Below, piece after piece: positions 7,482 to 15,170 of a stretch of 19,534 bases of DNA. How positions within the stretch are numbered: the stretch's first letter is position 1; each line of letters begins with the position of its first letter. This DNA comes from Leptospiraceae bacterium (GTDB lineage Bacteria > Spirochaetota > Leptospiria > Turneriellales > Turneriellaceae): positions 1 through 19,534 of the forward strand of contig JANWWX010000002.1 of assembly GCA_025057195.1 (NCBI GenBank), given 5' to 3'. The notes under the pieces are model-generated. The model saw only the letters and a list, made by a program, of their open reading frames with translations, was not told the origin of the DNA and ran no database searches. Position numbers and translations under genes: made by a program.

Positions 7482-8507
7482 TTACTTTTTAGATGACTGC
7501 TGTGGGCTTTTCGTCCACTTGCGCCGCAATTTTTTGATCAAAGTTTCGCGCAATTTGTCAATGCCCTCACCAGTCAGCGCGGAAATAGCCTGAGGCTGAA
7601 GCCCTTGCTTGCGGTAAGAAGATAAAAGCGCGCGCAGGAATTTTTTATCCCCAATGCGATCGATTTTGTTGAGCACGACTAGCGAGGGTTTGCGCAGGAG
7701 CTCAGGACTGTAGCTTTCAAGCTCTGTTTTGAGGATGCGCAGTTCGTCTTCCACGAAAGCATTTTCCAAATCAATGACAAAGGCAATCAAACGCACGCGC
7801 TCGATGTGCTTGAGGAACGAAAGTCCCAGGCCATGGCCGCGCGAGGCACCTTCCAAAATTCCTGGGATGTCAGCCACAATGATTGGGCGCTGCCATTCAT
7901 CCTCCATGACACCAATATTGGGGGAAAGCGTCGTAAAGGGATAGTTTGCTATTTTAGGCTGCGCTCGGGTGAGTGCCTTGAGTAGGGTCGATTTACCGGC
8001 GTTGGGAAATCCGACCAAGCCAATGTCTGCAATAAGCTTGAGCGCCAGCACGAATTCTTTCTCTTCGGTATCTTCCCCTGGCTGCGCGAAGCGCGGTGCC
8101 TGTCGGCGCGCAGTTTTGAAAAAAGCGTTGCCCTTGCCGCCACGCCCACCGCGCGCTGCGACAAATTCTCCGGGTTCGGTGAAGTCATGGAGTAGCTCTC
8201 CCGTCTCTGCGTCAAAAAGCTGTGTGCCCAAAGGAACCGGAATGACCAAGTCTTTGCCCTTTTTACCATGGCAATTTTTGCCCTTGCCCGGCTCACCATT
8301 CTGCGCACGGTAAAGCCTTTCAGGGTGGAGGTGGGAAAGCGCCATCAAATGCTCGGCAGTGCGAAAGATAACATCGCCACCATCGCCACCGTCGCCACCG
8401 TCGGGGCCACCAAATTCCTTATATTTTTCGTGCAAAAAAGACACTGCGCCGCGCCCCCCCTTACCGGCCTTGACGCGCAGCCGCACTTCATCGACAAATT
8501 TGTGCAT
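7482..8507 (-). CDS. obg: Obg/CgtA GTPase
   Basis: This 341-residue protein is a ribosome-associated GTPase acting in assembly of the large subunit. The glycine-rich Obg fold spans 1-157 (FGGPDGGDGGDGG, GGRGGKGN). The G domain has G1 GFPNAGKST at 166-174, G2 at 191-197, G3 DIPG at 213-216, G4 NKID at 280-283 and G5 SALTG at 309-313, all intact. The protein ends in a short basic tail (RRKW onward) and lacks the additional C-terminal OCT domain of Firmicute Obg. An ATG 96 bases upstream (8603) exists in the same frame, but MHKFVDEV is the canonical beginning of the family, so 8507 is chosen; no strong Shine-Dalgarno is seen. It diverges from the ABC transporter pair across 77 bases. Confidence 0.95.
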   Translation of the reverse strand: MHKFVDEVRLRVKAGKGGRGAVSFLHEKYKEFGGPDGGDGGDGGDVIFRTAEHLMALSHLHPERLYRAQNGEPGKGKNCHGKKGKDLVIPVPLGTQLFDAETGELLHDFTEPGEFVAARGGRGGKGNAFFKTARRQAPRFAQPGEDTEEKEFVLALKLIADIGLVGFPNAGKSTLLKALTRAQPKIANYPFTTLSPNIGVMEDEWQRPIIVADIPGILEGASRGHGLGLSFLKHIERVRLIAFVIDLENAFVEDELRILKTELESYSPELLRKPSLVVLNKIDRIGDKKFLRALLSSYRKQGLQPQAISALTGEGIDKLRETLIKKLRRKWTKSPQQSSKK

Positions 8508-8584
8508 CGCGGGTAGCACATAACACCGGCATACCATGGGAATCCAAAATAGTCGGCGCTGCACCAGTGCGTTGAGAATTGGCC

Positions 8585-9316
8585 ATGGCATTGGTCGCCG
8601 CACTACGTTCTGTCAGCAAAAGCTATCTTTTAGGAGACTACGAGGTACCAGCGTTGCGCGGTATCGATTTGGAAATCCACGAAGGCGAGTTCACGGTGAT
8701 CATGGGGCCTTCGGGTTCTGGCAAGAGCACACTGCTTAACCTGATTGGTTGCATCGATCTGCCGACGGCCGGGGAAGTCGTGGTGTGTGGGCAGAGCACC
8801 ACGGCAAAAAAAGAAAACGAACTGGCAGAAATCCGGCGCACGAGCATTGGTTTTATTTTCCAGGCTTTCAATCTCATCCCAGTGCTTTCGGTCTATGAAA
8901 ATGTCGAATACGCGCTTTTACTAAAAAGGATCCCCGAGACTGAAAGGGATGCCATGGTCAAAACGATCCTTGAGGAAGTGGGGCTCGGCGATTATCGCCA
9001 CCACAGGCCGAACCAGCTTTCGGGCGGACAACGCCAGCGCGTCGCGATCGCACGGGCATTGGTCAGCCAGCCACGGATTGTGCTTGCCGACGAGCCGACT
9101 GCCAATCTGGACTCCGCCACCGGCCGTTCTATTTTGGAGCTGATGCAGAGGATGAACCAGCGCCACAAGACCACGTTTATTTTTGCAACACACGATCCTG
9201 AGGTGCTGGCCTTCGCGCAGCGGGAAATCCACCTACACGATGGCCAAATCCGCTCCGATAGCGCGCGCCGAGAGAAAGTTGCTAAAAGCCATAAAAGCCA
9301 AAGGAGGAAAAAATGA
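8585..9316 (+). CDS. ABC transporter ATP-binding protein, LolD/MacB type
   Basis: This 243-residue ATPase belongs to the MacB/LolD class that drives lipoprotein or small-molecule efflux through FtsX-like permeases. The Walker A GPSGSGKST is at residues 41-49, the Q-loop at FQAFNLIP, the signature LSGGQ at 145-149 and the Walker B at about 164-170 (RIVLADE), with the switch histidine in FATHDPE. The tail is highly basic (HKSQRRKK), and within its codons sits the strong Shine-Dalgarno AAGGAGG (9301-9307) of the permease gene. The start is ATG 8585; an in-frame TTG at 8579 is a weaker option. Its TGA overlaps the permease ATG (ATGA), so ATPase and permease are coupled. Confidence 0.92.
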   Translation: MALVAALRSVSKSYLLGDYEVPALRGIDLEIHEGEFTVIMGPSGSGKSTLLNLIGCIDLPTAGEVVVCGQSTTAKKENELAEIRRTSIGFIFQAFNLIPVLSVYENVEYALLLKRIPETERDAMVKTILEEVGLGDYRHHRPNQLSGGQRQRVAIARALVSQPRIVLADEPTANLDSATGRSILELMQRMNQRHKTTFIFATHDPEVLAFAQREIHLHDGQIRSDSARREKVAKSHKSQRRKK

Positions 9317-10578
9317 AAGTCTGGAAACTGCCTTTGGCGGTGCGCTTGGCGCTGCGCAATGTGTTCCGCAACCGGCGGCGCACGCTGATCACGCTGTCCT
9401 CGGTGGTTTTGGGTTCGGCCGCACTCATCGCCTTTGATGGCTACCGCAATTTCGCCGAGTGGGGACTACGCGAGATGTACATCCGTTCGCAACTCGGGCA
9501 TATCCAGATCTACAAAAAAGGCTACCGCGCCTCCAAAGGCATGAACCCTTACGCGTACTTGATTGCCAATCCAGAGGAGATCAAAAAAACCATCGCGGAA
9601 ACATTGGGGGAAAGGTTAAAGGTTGTCACCGCGCGCCTTGAACTCCATGGCCTGATCACACGCGGCGGGCAGTCGTTCAATTTCATTGCCCAAGGGATCG
9701 AAGTCGCCAACGAGCGCAAAATGTCAGCACTGGACGATGGCACCTCGAGCGCGCTCAAAGTCAAGCGTGGCCAGACGCTGGCTGACGACGAGGTCGGATC
9801 GGTGCTTTTGGGCAATGAACTCTGTGAGGCGCTTGGGGTCAACGAGGGCGACCTGCTGAGCCTGATGGGGGCAAGCGCCATCGGTTCGCTCAACGCGACT
9901 GATCTCCTTTGGAAAGGTTGTTTTTCGACTATCTCGAAAGAATACGACAAGGTCGCTGCGATCATGCCACTTGCCGATGCGCAGCGCTTCGCCGCCACAG
10001 ACCATGTGCTCAAGCTGGTCGTAATGCTCAAAAATACCGAATGGACGGATCAGGCGCTGCGCGATCTGGAAAAGGTTTTTGCTGAAAAAAATTATGATTT
10101 GGAACTGGTCAGTTGGCGCGAGCTGGCAGACTACTACCGCCAGGTGATGGTTTTTTTAGGGGGTATGTTTTTGGTCATTGCCACCATCATTGCCATTGTC
10201 GTGGTCTTCTCGATTGTCAATACTATGACGATGGCAGTATTTGAGCGCGTGCAAGAAATTGGCACCATCCGTGCGTTGGGCGCCACTGGGAACCAGATTC
10301 TGCGACTTTTTGTCTTGGAAGGTTTTCTTCTGGGCGTGATCGGTGGGATCCTGGGAGCCATGATGGGTGGCGTCACCGCAATTTTCATTAACCAGGCAAA
10401 AATTATGATGCCGCCACCGCCCGGCAGTAGCGATGGCTTCTTGCTGCAGTTGCGGCTTTATCCGAAAAGCTTCCTGATTGGCTTCAGCGTGGCGGTCATT
10501 GCAAGCCTTTTGGCGTCGGTTTATCCCGCCTGGCGGGCGGCACGGCTGCGCGTGGTTGATGCGCTGCGCCATGTGTGA
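9313..10578 (+). CDS. ABC transporter permease, FtsX/MacB type
   Basis: This 421-residue inner-membrane subunit partners the ATPase encoded immediately upstream. One transmembrane helix near residues 22-42 is followed by a large periplasmic domain (about 45-275, MacB_PCD-like). Three helices follow near 278-305, 325-352 and 388-408. The FtsX signature region appears as QEIGTIRALGATGNQI at about 313-328, and the end has the typical YPAWRAARLRVVDALRHV pattern. The four-helix topology matches mechanotransmission-type transporters (MacB, LolCE), which extrude or extract substrates rather than import them. The substrate is not determinable. No outer-membrane or adaptor partner gene lies beside it. 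The start is supported by AAGGAGG at optimal distance. Confidence 0.9.
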   Translation: MKVWKLPLAVRLALRNVFRNRRRTLITLSSVVLGSAALIAFDGYRNFAEWGLREMYIRSQLGHIQIYKKGYRASKGMNPYAYLIANPEEIKKTIAETLGERLKVVTARLELHGLITRGGQSFNFIAQGIEVANERKMSALDDGTSSALKVKRGQTLADDEVGSVLLGNELCEALGVNEGDLLSLMGASAIGSLNATDLLWKGCFSTISKEYDKVAAIMPLADAQRFAATDHVLKLVVMLKNTEWTDQALRDLEKVFAEKNYDLELVSWRELADYYRQVMVFLGGMFLVIATIIAIVVVFSIVNTMTMAVFERVQEIGTIRALGATGNQILRLFVLEGFLLGVIGGILGAMMGGVTAIFINQAKIMMPPPPGSSDGFLLQLRLYPKSFLIGFSVAVIASLLASVYPAWRAARLRVVDALRHV

Positions 10579-10762
10579 GTTTCAAAATACGAGTTGGGCT
10601 TTCCTTGCTTCCAGCGTTGTATGCCCTTAGCGTTTACATAGCACTCTCGGCTTTGGGGCTCTATTTTTTTCTCGAAATTGCTGGGTAGTTATTGTCGCCG
10701 CAGTGTCGAGTTGCGCACACTTCTTTCGATTGACAAGAACATGCCGTGCCACCGGCTGAGGC

Positions 10763-11893
10763 ATGGAGGCTGATCAGCTCGTCGCGGAGATGCAGAGGAT
10801 CCACGAGAGCGGCAGGTATTCGCTGGTAGAGGTAGAACGGCCGTGGTCGGTGCATAACCCCACCATCAGCGGGGAGTTTTCCCAACCAACAGCGCTCGGT
10901 TGGTATCTACGGCGGGAATTTGGCAAATTGCTCAAGATGGGTGCCACCATCCGTGTGAAAGCATCCCGGGTCCGGCGCGACCTTTATGACCCAGAGCTCA
11001 TCCGCAGCATCAGCGAGGATGAGTGGGACCTACGCAAAAAAAAGCTTTTTTTATTTGCCGCAGAACGCATTGATCTCTCGCTCAACCGACTCGAACATTA
11101 TACCGGAACAGCGGCCAAGCATTTCCAGCGCTACATCCTCTTTACTAACTACCGAATGCACGTTGAGGCTTTCCTGGCCTTTTATCCCAATTGCATCAAG
11201 CCAGCCAACCCAAACGTGCAGATGCCAGCATACCACCATGTTTTACCGGAGAATGCCGGCATCACCCTGGTCAATATTGGTGTCGGGCCAGCCAATGCCA
11301 AGACCATAACCGACCACATCGCCGTTTTGCGTCCCGAGCTGATGATCATGGTCGGCCATTGCGGAGGGCTGCGCAACCATCAGGAAATTGGCGACTACGT
11401 GCTGGCAACGGCCTACCTGCGCGCAGACCGTGTGATGGATGATATCTTACCACGCGAGATCCCAGTGATCCCAAATTTTATTATCAATTTGCAGTTGCGG
11501 CGCGAATTGGAAGAGCGCAAGATTCCCTACCGCATGGGCACGGTCTATACCACCGACAACCGCAACTGGGAATTTAACCAGCGCCAGACAGTGGAAGCGA
11601 TGAAGATGTCGCGCTCGATTGCAGTCGACATGGAATCGGCAACGATCGCCGCCAATGGCTATCGTTACCGCATCCCGCACGCCACGTTGCTCTGTGTTAG
11701 TGATAAGCCGCTGCACGGGCGACCAAAACTTTCTGCGCAGGCGCAAATTTTTTATGCCAATAGCAAAGAAAAACACCTGGAAATTGCCCTGCGCGCTGTC
11801 GAGGCAATCCGAGCCGAATATCCTGAGGGTCTGCCCAACGCCGATGTGCGTTCTTTTGATGAGCCGCTTTTGGGGAGCTCTGGCAACGACTAA
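10763..11893 (+). CDS. amn: AMP nucleosidase
   Basis: This 376-residue cytosolic enzyme is predicted to hydrolyse AMP to adenine and ribose 5-phosphate. Strong matches to the E. coli enzyme include HYTGT at residues 112-116, MPAYHHV at 154-160, GVGPANAKT at 173-181, GHCGGLRN at 198-205, TDNRNWE at 264-270, DMESATIAANG at 289-299 and SDKPLHGRPK at 313-322. The C-terminal two-thirds is the nucleoside-phosphorylase fold. The N-terminal regulatory part is clearly shorter than in the 484-residue E. coli protein. An in-frame stop at 10757-10759 excludes a longer start, so ATG 10763 stands, although GAGG lies only one base before it. The gene is separate from its neighbours, and its stop overlaps the stop of the convergent RluA-family gene. 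Confidence 0.92.
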   Translation: MEADQLVAEMQRIHESGRYSLVEVERPWSVHNPTISGEFSQPTALGWYLRREFGKLLKMGATIRVKASRVRRDLYDPELIRSISEDEWDLRKKKLFLFAAERIDLSLNRLEHYTGTAAKHFQRYILFTNYRMHVEAFLAFYPNCIKPANPNVQMPAYHHVLPENAGITLVNIGVGPANAKTITDHIAVLRPELMIMVGHCGGLRNHQEIGDYVLATAYLRADRVMDDILPREIPVIPNFIINLQLRRELEERKIPYRMGTVYTTDNRNWEFNQRQTVEAMKMSRSIAVDMESATIAANGYRYRIPHATLLCVSDKPLHGRPKLSAQAQIFYANSKEKHLEIALRAVEAIRAEYPEGLPNADVRSFDEPLLGSSGND

Positions 11894-12870
11894 CGTGACA
11901 CGCTACTTGTTGCAACAGCCGGAAAAAGGCTTTTGATGTCCTGCGGTAGCGGGGCCTCGATAGTCCAGGGTTTTCCTGTGAAAGGATGGTGGAGGGAAAT
12001 TCGAGCGCAGTGGAGTGCCGAGCGGCGTAGCCGCAGTTTTCGCCAATCCTCTTCTGTGATGGTGTCGTCGGCAAAGCGGAAATAGCACTGCGGGTCGAAC
12101 CCATAAAGCTTGTCACCCACCACTGGAAAGCCCAGCGAAAACAGCGTGGCCCGGATCTGGTGCATCCTCCCCGTCACCAGCCGTGCCGAAAGTAAACTCA
12201 GTCCGCTATGGCATGAAACGCGGCGGAAGAGGGTGTGGCAGTCCCGAACGGCGCATGCGGCAGCTGGCAGCGCAGTCGGATCACTACAGAAAAAGCGCTG
12301 CCGGCGCAATCGGCTTTGCGGAAGCCGGTAGATCCAACCTTTAGCGTCGAAAAATTCCGGGAACTCGCCTTCGACCGCAACATAATAATCTTTTTCTGCC
12401 AGGTCTTTATGGGGCATGCGGTGGAACGCAACAGCGGCCCGGCGGGTTTTGGCCACGAGCAGCACGCCACTGGTTTCACGATCAAGCCGATAAAGCAAAT
12501 GCGGCGTCTGCACCATGCCGCGCAGTGAAAGGAAGTTGACCACGGTCTGTGTGCGATAAATCCCTGAAGGGTGGACTGGTAACCCAGCGGGTTTATCGAT
12601 CGCAATATAGTCCGCATCCTCATAAAGTACCGGTAGTGTCTGCGGCACCTCTGGTTCCTCGCGCCACAGCACCGTGAAGGCAATCTGGTCGCCGGCTTGT
12701 AGCCGCCGTGCCGGTCGTGTGGGCTGTGCGTTGAGCAGCACTTCTCCGGCGGCGATGCGCTTTTGCCATTTTTGGCGCGAGCAGATGGGATAGCGTTCAG
12801 CGAGCCAGCTATCCAACCTTTTTCCCGAAGCCTGTGGCGGCACGCTCGCAGTGCGCACTTCGCTCGGCAT
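11890..12870 (-). CDS. RluA-family pseudouridine synthase with S4 domain
   Basis: This 326-residue enzyme isomerises uridine to pseudouridine in rRNA or tRNA. An S4-like RNA-binding domain occupies about residues 17-65 (RLDSWLAER, then VLLNAQ), followed by the RluA catalytic domain from about 80. The catalytic aspartate is D130 within RLDRETSG. The usual histidine just before that motif is a tyrosine here (LLYRLD). The late motif LVTGRMHQIR and PVVGDKLYG agree with the family. The target position cannot be assigned, so no symbol is given. Its TAG overlaps the amn stop in convergent orientation. It diverges from the secreted-protein gene at 12956. Confidence 0.9.
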   Translation of the reverse strand: MPSEVRTASVPPQASGKRLDSWLAERYPICSRQKWQKRIAAGEVLLNAQPTRPARRLQAGDQIAFTVLWREEPEVPQTLPVLYEDADYIAIDKPAGLPVHPSGIYRTQTVVNFLSLRGMVQTPHLLYRLDRETSGVLLVAKTRRAAVAFHRMPHKDLAEKDYYVAVEGEFPEFFDAKGWIYRLPQSRLRRQRFFCSDPTALPAAACAVRDCHTLFRRVSCHSGLSLLSARLVTGRMHQIRATLFSLGFPVVGDKLYGFDPQCYFRFADDTITEEDWRKLRLRRSALHCARISLHHPFTGKPWTIEAPLPQDIKSLFPAVATSSVSR

Positions 12871-12955
12871 GGCATAACACCGCGCTGTGCGCTAGTTTGC
12901 CAAGCACATTCGGCAAAATCGTACAAAAATTTGTCTTTTTTTTCGATAATAGAAT

Positions 12956-13807
12956 GTGGGCAAAAGGCTGGCTTTTCTCATTGCATGGATTTTACCTTTG
13001 ATCGCACTGCAGCCGCCGGCACCTGTGATCTCTGGGGAGGTGGACTGGCAGCATAACCGCGTCATGATCAGCGTGGAGTGGCAACTGCGCGGCGGGCTCG
13101 CGCAGCGACCAAATACCGAGCTACGCGGCCTACTCCGCTCGGAGGCGCTGCGGAAGCTCAGTGTAATTACGGAAAGACTTTGGCAAAAAGCAGCGGCACG
13201 GCTTGAACAAAAAGAAAGTCCCGATTTTGCGCAATTCTATTCCCAGTTGAAGCTCGCCAATTTCCAAGTCGCAGAAAACCGGGCCAGCGCCATGCTGCAG
13301 ATCGCTCTGCGCGGGCGCGATTCTTTGCTATCCTTTTTCCCTCTGCCCTTTGGCAGCGAGCTTGCAACCGATACAGCGCACGACGAATCGGCCTATGCCC
13401 AACGGGCAAATACCACCGAGTATGACACTTCGGATGCAGAGCCAATTCGCTACACGGGAGTGATCATCGATGCACGGCATTTGCCATTTACCCCCTCGCT
13501 CAACAGCGCTATTTTCACCAGCTCGGGAAGGCAATTTTATGGTGCAGAATTCCTGCGCCGGATAACTGCGGTGCGTCGTGGGGTCATGGGTTTTTATCCA
13601 GCAGAGACATTGCCAGAGGTCTTACGCCGCGCTGGCAAGCGACCACTCAAAATCCCAGCATTAGGGCTACACAATGCAGGCACCGACCTCATCATTAGCG
13701 AAGAGGATGCCGCAAGGTTGCTGGCGCACCCGGATAGCCGCCGCAATTTAGAACGTGCGCGTGTGGTGGTGTTAGTGCCGACCGAAAAACTCAGCGAAAA
13801 GTTTTAA
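12956..13807 (+). CDS. Secreted protein with LPP20-like C-terminal region
   Basis: This 283-residue protein starts with a signal peptide (MGKRLAFLIAWILPLIALQP, residues 1-20). The start codon is a GTG at 12956; an ATG two bases earlier is in another frame and soon stops. A helical segment (about 55-115) is followed by a region that resembles LPP20-type and flagellum-adjacent secreted proteins of spirochaetes and proteobacteria: YTGVIIDARHLPFTPSL at 167-183, GRQFYG at 191-196, and GTDLIISEEDAARLL at 242-256 ending in RARVVVLVP. That similarity is recalled rather than computed. The protein is probably periplasmic or surface-attached, but no lipobox cysteine is seen. Function unknown. A GATAAT lies just upstream (12945-12950). 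Its stop overlaps the stop of the convergent Bfd-like gene. Confidence 0.7.
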   Translation: MGKRLAFLIAWILPLIALQPPAPVISGEVDWQHNRVMISVEWQLRGGLAQRPNTELRGLLRSEALRKLSVITERLWQKAAARLEQKESPDFAQFYSQLKLANFQVAENRASAMLQIALRGRDSLLSFFPLPFGSELATDTAHDESAYAQRANTTEYDTSDAEPIRYTGVIIDARHLPFTPSLNSAIFTSSGRQFYGAEFLRRITAVRRGVMGFYPAETLPEVLRRAGKRPLKIPALGLHNAGTDLIISEEDAARLLAHPDSRRNLERARVVVLVPTEKLSEKF

Positions 13808-13977
13808 CCCCGCTCTGCGGCAAAGCGGCGGAGCGCCTCACACACGGCATCGCGGCAGCGCCCACACTGCTGCGCCACTGGGAAATTGCGCTGCAGTTCG
13901 GTAAGGCTGAGCGGCCCCTGGCGCAGCAATTCGGCCACCTGCCGCTCGTTGACATTGGCACAGCAACAAAGGATCAT
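13804..13977 (-). CDS. Bfd-like [2Fe-2S] cluster-binding protein
   Basis: This 57-residue protein fits the BFD-like fold, in which four cysteines bind a [2Fe-2S] cluster. The N-terminus MILCCCANVN supplies C4 and C6 (with an extra C5). The second pair is QQCGRC (C38, C41), placed as in bacterioferritin-associated ferredoxin. Bfd reduces and releases iron stored in bacterioferritin; the fold also occurs in other redox proteins, so the role is inferred. ATG 13977 matches the usual N-terminus. A GTG at 14001 in frame would place the Fur-like palindrome inside the gene and is less likely. The gene converges with, and overlaps by 4 bases, the secreted-protein gene, the stops sharing TTAA. Confidence 0.8.
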   Translation of the reverse strand: MILCCCANVNERQVAELLRQGPLSLTELQRNFPVAQQCGRCRDAVCEALRRFAAERG

Positions 13978-13985
13978 ATTGACAT

Positions 13986-14000
13986 TGAGAATTATTATCA
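13986..14000 (-). promoter_or_regulatory. Fur-box-like palindrome upstream of the Bfd-like gene
   Basis: On the minus strand the sequence is TGATAAT-A-ATTCTCA, a 7-1-7 inverted repeat with a single mismatch to the canonical TGATAAT-n-ATTATCA core of Fur sites. It ends 8 bases before the ATG at 13977. A TTGACA on the same strand lies just upstream (14011-14006), but I see no well-spaced -10. If real, iron-loaded Fur would repress the Bfd-like gene, matching the known iron control of bfd in other bacteria. Confidence 0.45.
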
Positions 14001-14116
14001 CTTGCTGTCAAGCATATCTAAACCATCCGTAACCACCCAAGCGAAGGTATCCAAAATACAGAACCACCAGCGCACTGAGTTCTATGTTAAAGCCCTTTAA
14101 GCCACAGCCCGGCAAA

Positions 14117-14175
14117 AAATTTTTCAGAAAAACTGAAAAAATTTCGCGATTTTTGGGCATTTAATTTTCAGAAAA
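14117..14175. repeat. AT-rich inverted repeat plus direct repeat
   Basis: AAATTTTTCAG (14117-14127) pairs with CTGAAAAAATTT (14133-14144), giving an 11-bp stem with one bulged A around a short AAAAA loop. The 11-base string TTTTCAGAAAA at 14121-14131 recurs exactly at 14165-14175, so the two copies begin 44 bases apart. The pattern suits a pair of regulator half-sites or a curved upstream element ahead of the dehydrogenase gene. Function unknown. Confidence 0.45.
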
Positions 14176-14282
14176 CAAAAGATAGGGAACGGACGACAGA
14201 AAAGTTAACATCCGGCATCCACCGTTACGGCAAGAACTCCCCCTGCACGCTTGCCGCCATAACACGAAAGTTAGCTTTTGTT

Positions 14283-15170
14283 ATGACTGAAAAGTACAAA
14301 CTGCAAAAAGTTTTGATTGCCGGTGCTGGTGCGATGGGCTCTGGGATTGCGTACCTCTTTGCCCGTGCCTATCCTGAAGCCACGGTTGACGTGGTGGAAC
14401 CATCAGCACAGATGCGTGAACGCGCCCAGGAGCAATTTGCGCGCTGGAATGCACGCGACACCGCACGCGATCAGGCTAAGGGCATCACAACAAGCAGTGA
14501 CTGTAGCAATCGTATCCGGCTTTTTCCTGATTTCCAGAAGGCAGCCACGGACTACTGCCTGCTTCTGGAGGCAGTGCCAGAAAATTTGGAGCTCAAAAAA
14601 ACTGTTTTCCGCGAATTCAGCACGCGGGCCAAGGCAGATGCTATTTTCGCGAGCAATACGTCTTCGCTATCTGTTACATCACTTGCCGCAGTGCTGGCCA
14701 AGGAACAACAAGCAAATGCCATTGGCCTACATTTTTTCAACCCCCCGCGCGTCATGCAGCTCATTGAAATTATCATTACAGAAAATACCTCTCCAGAAAC
14801 TGAAAAAAGAGCGAGGGCGATCGCTGCTGACTTAGGTAAAAAGGCCGTTGTCTGCCGGGATGCCCCGGGATTTATCACTTCCCGGCTGGGTATTGTCCTG
14901 CTCAACGAGGCGATCTTCGCACTGCAAGAGGGGCTGATGAGTGCAGAGGAGATCGATACGGCCATGAAGTTAGGTTACAATTTCCCGATGGGGCCACTGG
15001 AGCTTGCTGATTTCATCGGCCTCGACGTGGTTTTTGCCGTGACGCAGTCGCTTTACGAAAACTACCAAGATCCCAAATACCGCCCGTGCTTGCTTTTGCG
15101 CAAGAAGGTCGAGGCCGGCCACTTGGGGCGCAAGACTGGCCGCGGCTTTTATGTCTATGGCGACAAATAG
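14283..15170 (+). CDS. 3-hydroxyacyl-CoA (3-hydroxybutyryl-CoA) dehydrogenase
   Basis: This 295-residue single-function enzyme oxidises L-3-hydroxyacyl-CoA to 3-ketoacyl-CoA with NAD (or the reverse), in fatty-acid beta-oxidation or butyrate-type metabolism. The NAD loop GAGAMGSG is at residues 14-21. SNTSS is at 124-128 (Ser contact), the catalytic histidine H150 is in GLHFFNP with its partner E162 in QLIEII, and N208 lies in LLNEA. The ending GRKTGRGFYVY is typical. Length matches Hbd/PaaH-type enzymes rather than the large multifunctional FadB/FadJ. The symporter gene begins inside its last codons, so the two are co-transcribed and probably serve one pathway. The Shine-Dalgarno is weak. 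Confidence 0.93.
   Translation: MTEKYKLQKVLIAGAGAMGSGIAYLFARAYPEATVDVVEPSAQMRERAQEQFARWNARDTARDQAKGITTSSDCSNRIRLFPDFQKAATDYCLLLEAVPENLELKKTVFREFSTRAKADAIFASNTSSLSVTSLAAVLAKEQQANAIGLHFFNPPRVMQLIEIIITENTSPETEKRARAIAADLGKKAVVCRDAPGFITSRLGIVLLNEAIFALQEGLMSAEEIDTAMKLGYNFPMGPLELADFIGLDVVFAVTQSLYENYQDPKYRPCLLLRKKVEAGHLGRKTGRGFYVYGDK

Larger units (their letters stand above)
13978..14282. other. 305-base divergent intergenic region
   Basis: This gap separates the minus-strand Bfd-like gene from the plus-strand hydroxyacyl-CoA dehydrogenase. It holds the Fur-like palindrome at its left end and an AT-rich dyad with a repeated TTTTCAGAAAA in the middle. The 14176-14282 part presumably carries the dehydrogenase promoter, but I cannot pick convincing -35/-10 elements. 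No tRNA or convincing small ORF was seen. Confidence 0.5.

Noticed and set aside
8508..8603. 32-residue N-terminal extension of Obg
   Set aside because: Obg proteins begin at MHKFVDEV or an equivalent. The extension would overlap the start of the divergent ABC ATPase gene.
10579..10762. Possible tRNA, small RNA or terminator in the 184-base gap before amn (T7 run near 10663)
   Set aside because: No cloverleaf or TTCNANNC T-arm, and the T-run lacks a stable preceding stem. I see nothing I can name here.
11036..11052. A8-GC-T7 palindrome in amn containing an in-frame A AAA AAG slippery heptamer, as in dnaX-type -1 frameshifting
   Set aside because: The -1 frame stops after about nine codons, no stimulatory stem is obvious downstream, and the full-length zero-frame product is a complete AMP nucleosidase. 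It is most likely a lysine/leucine/phenylalanine codon run.
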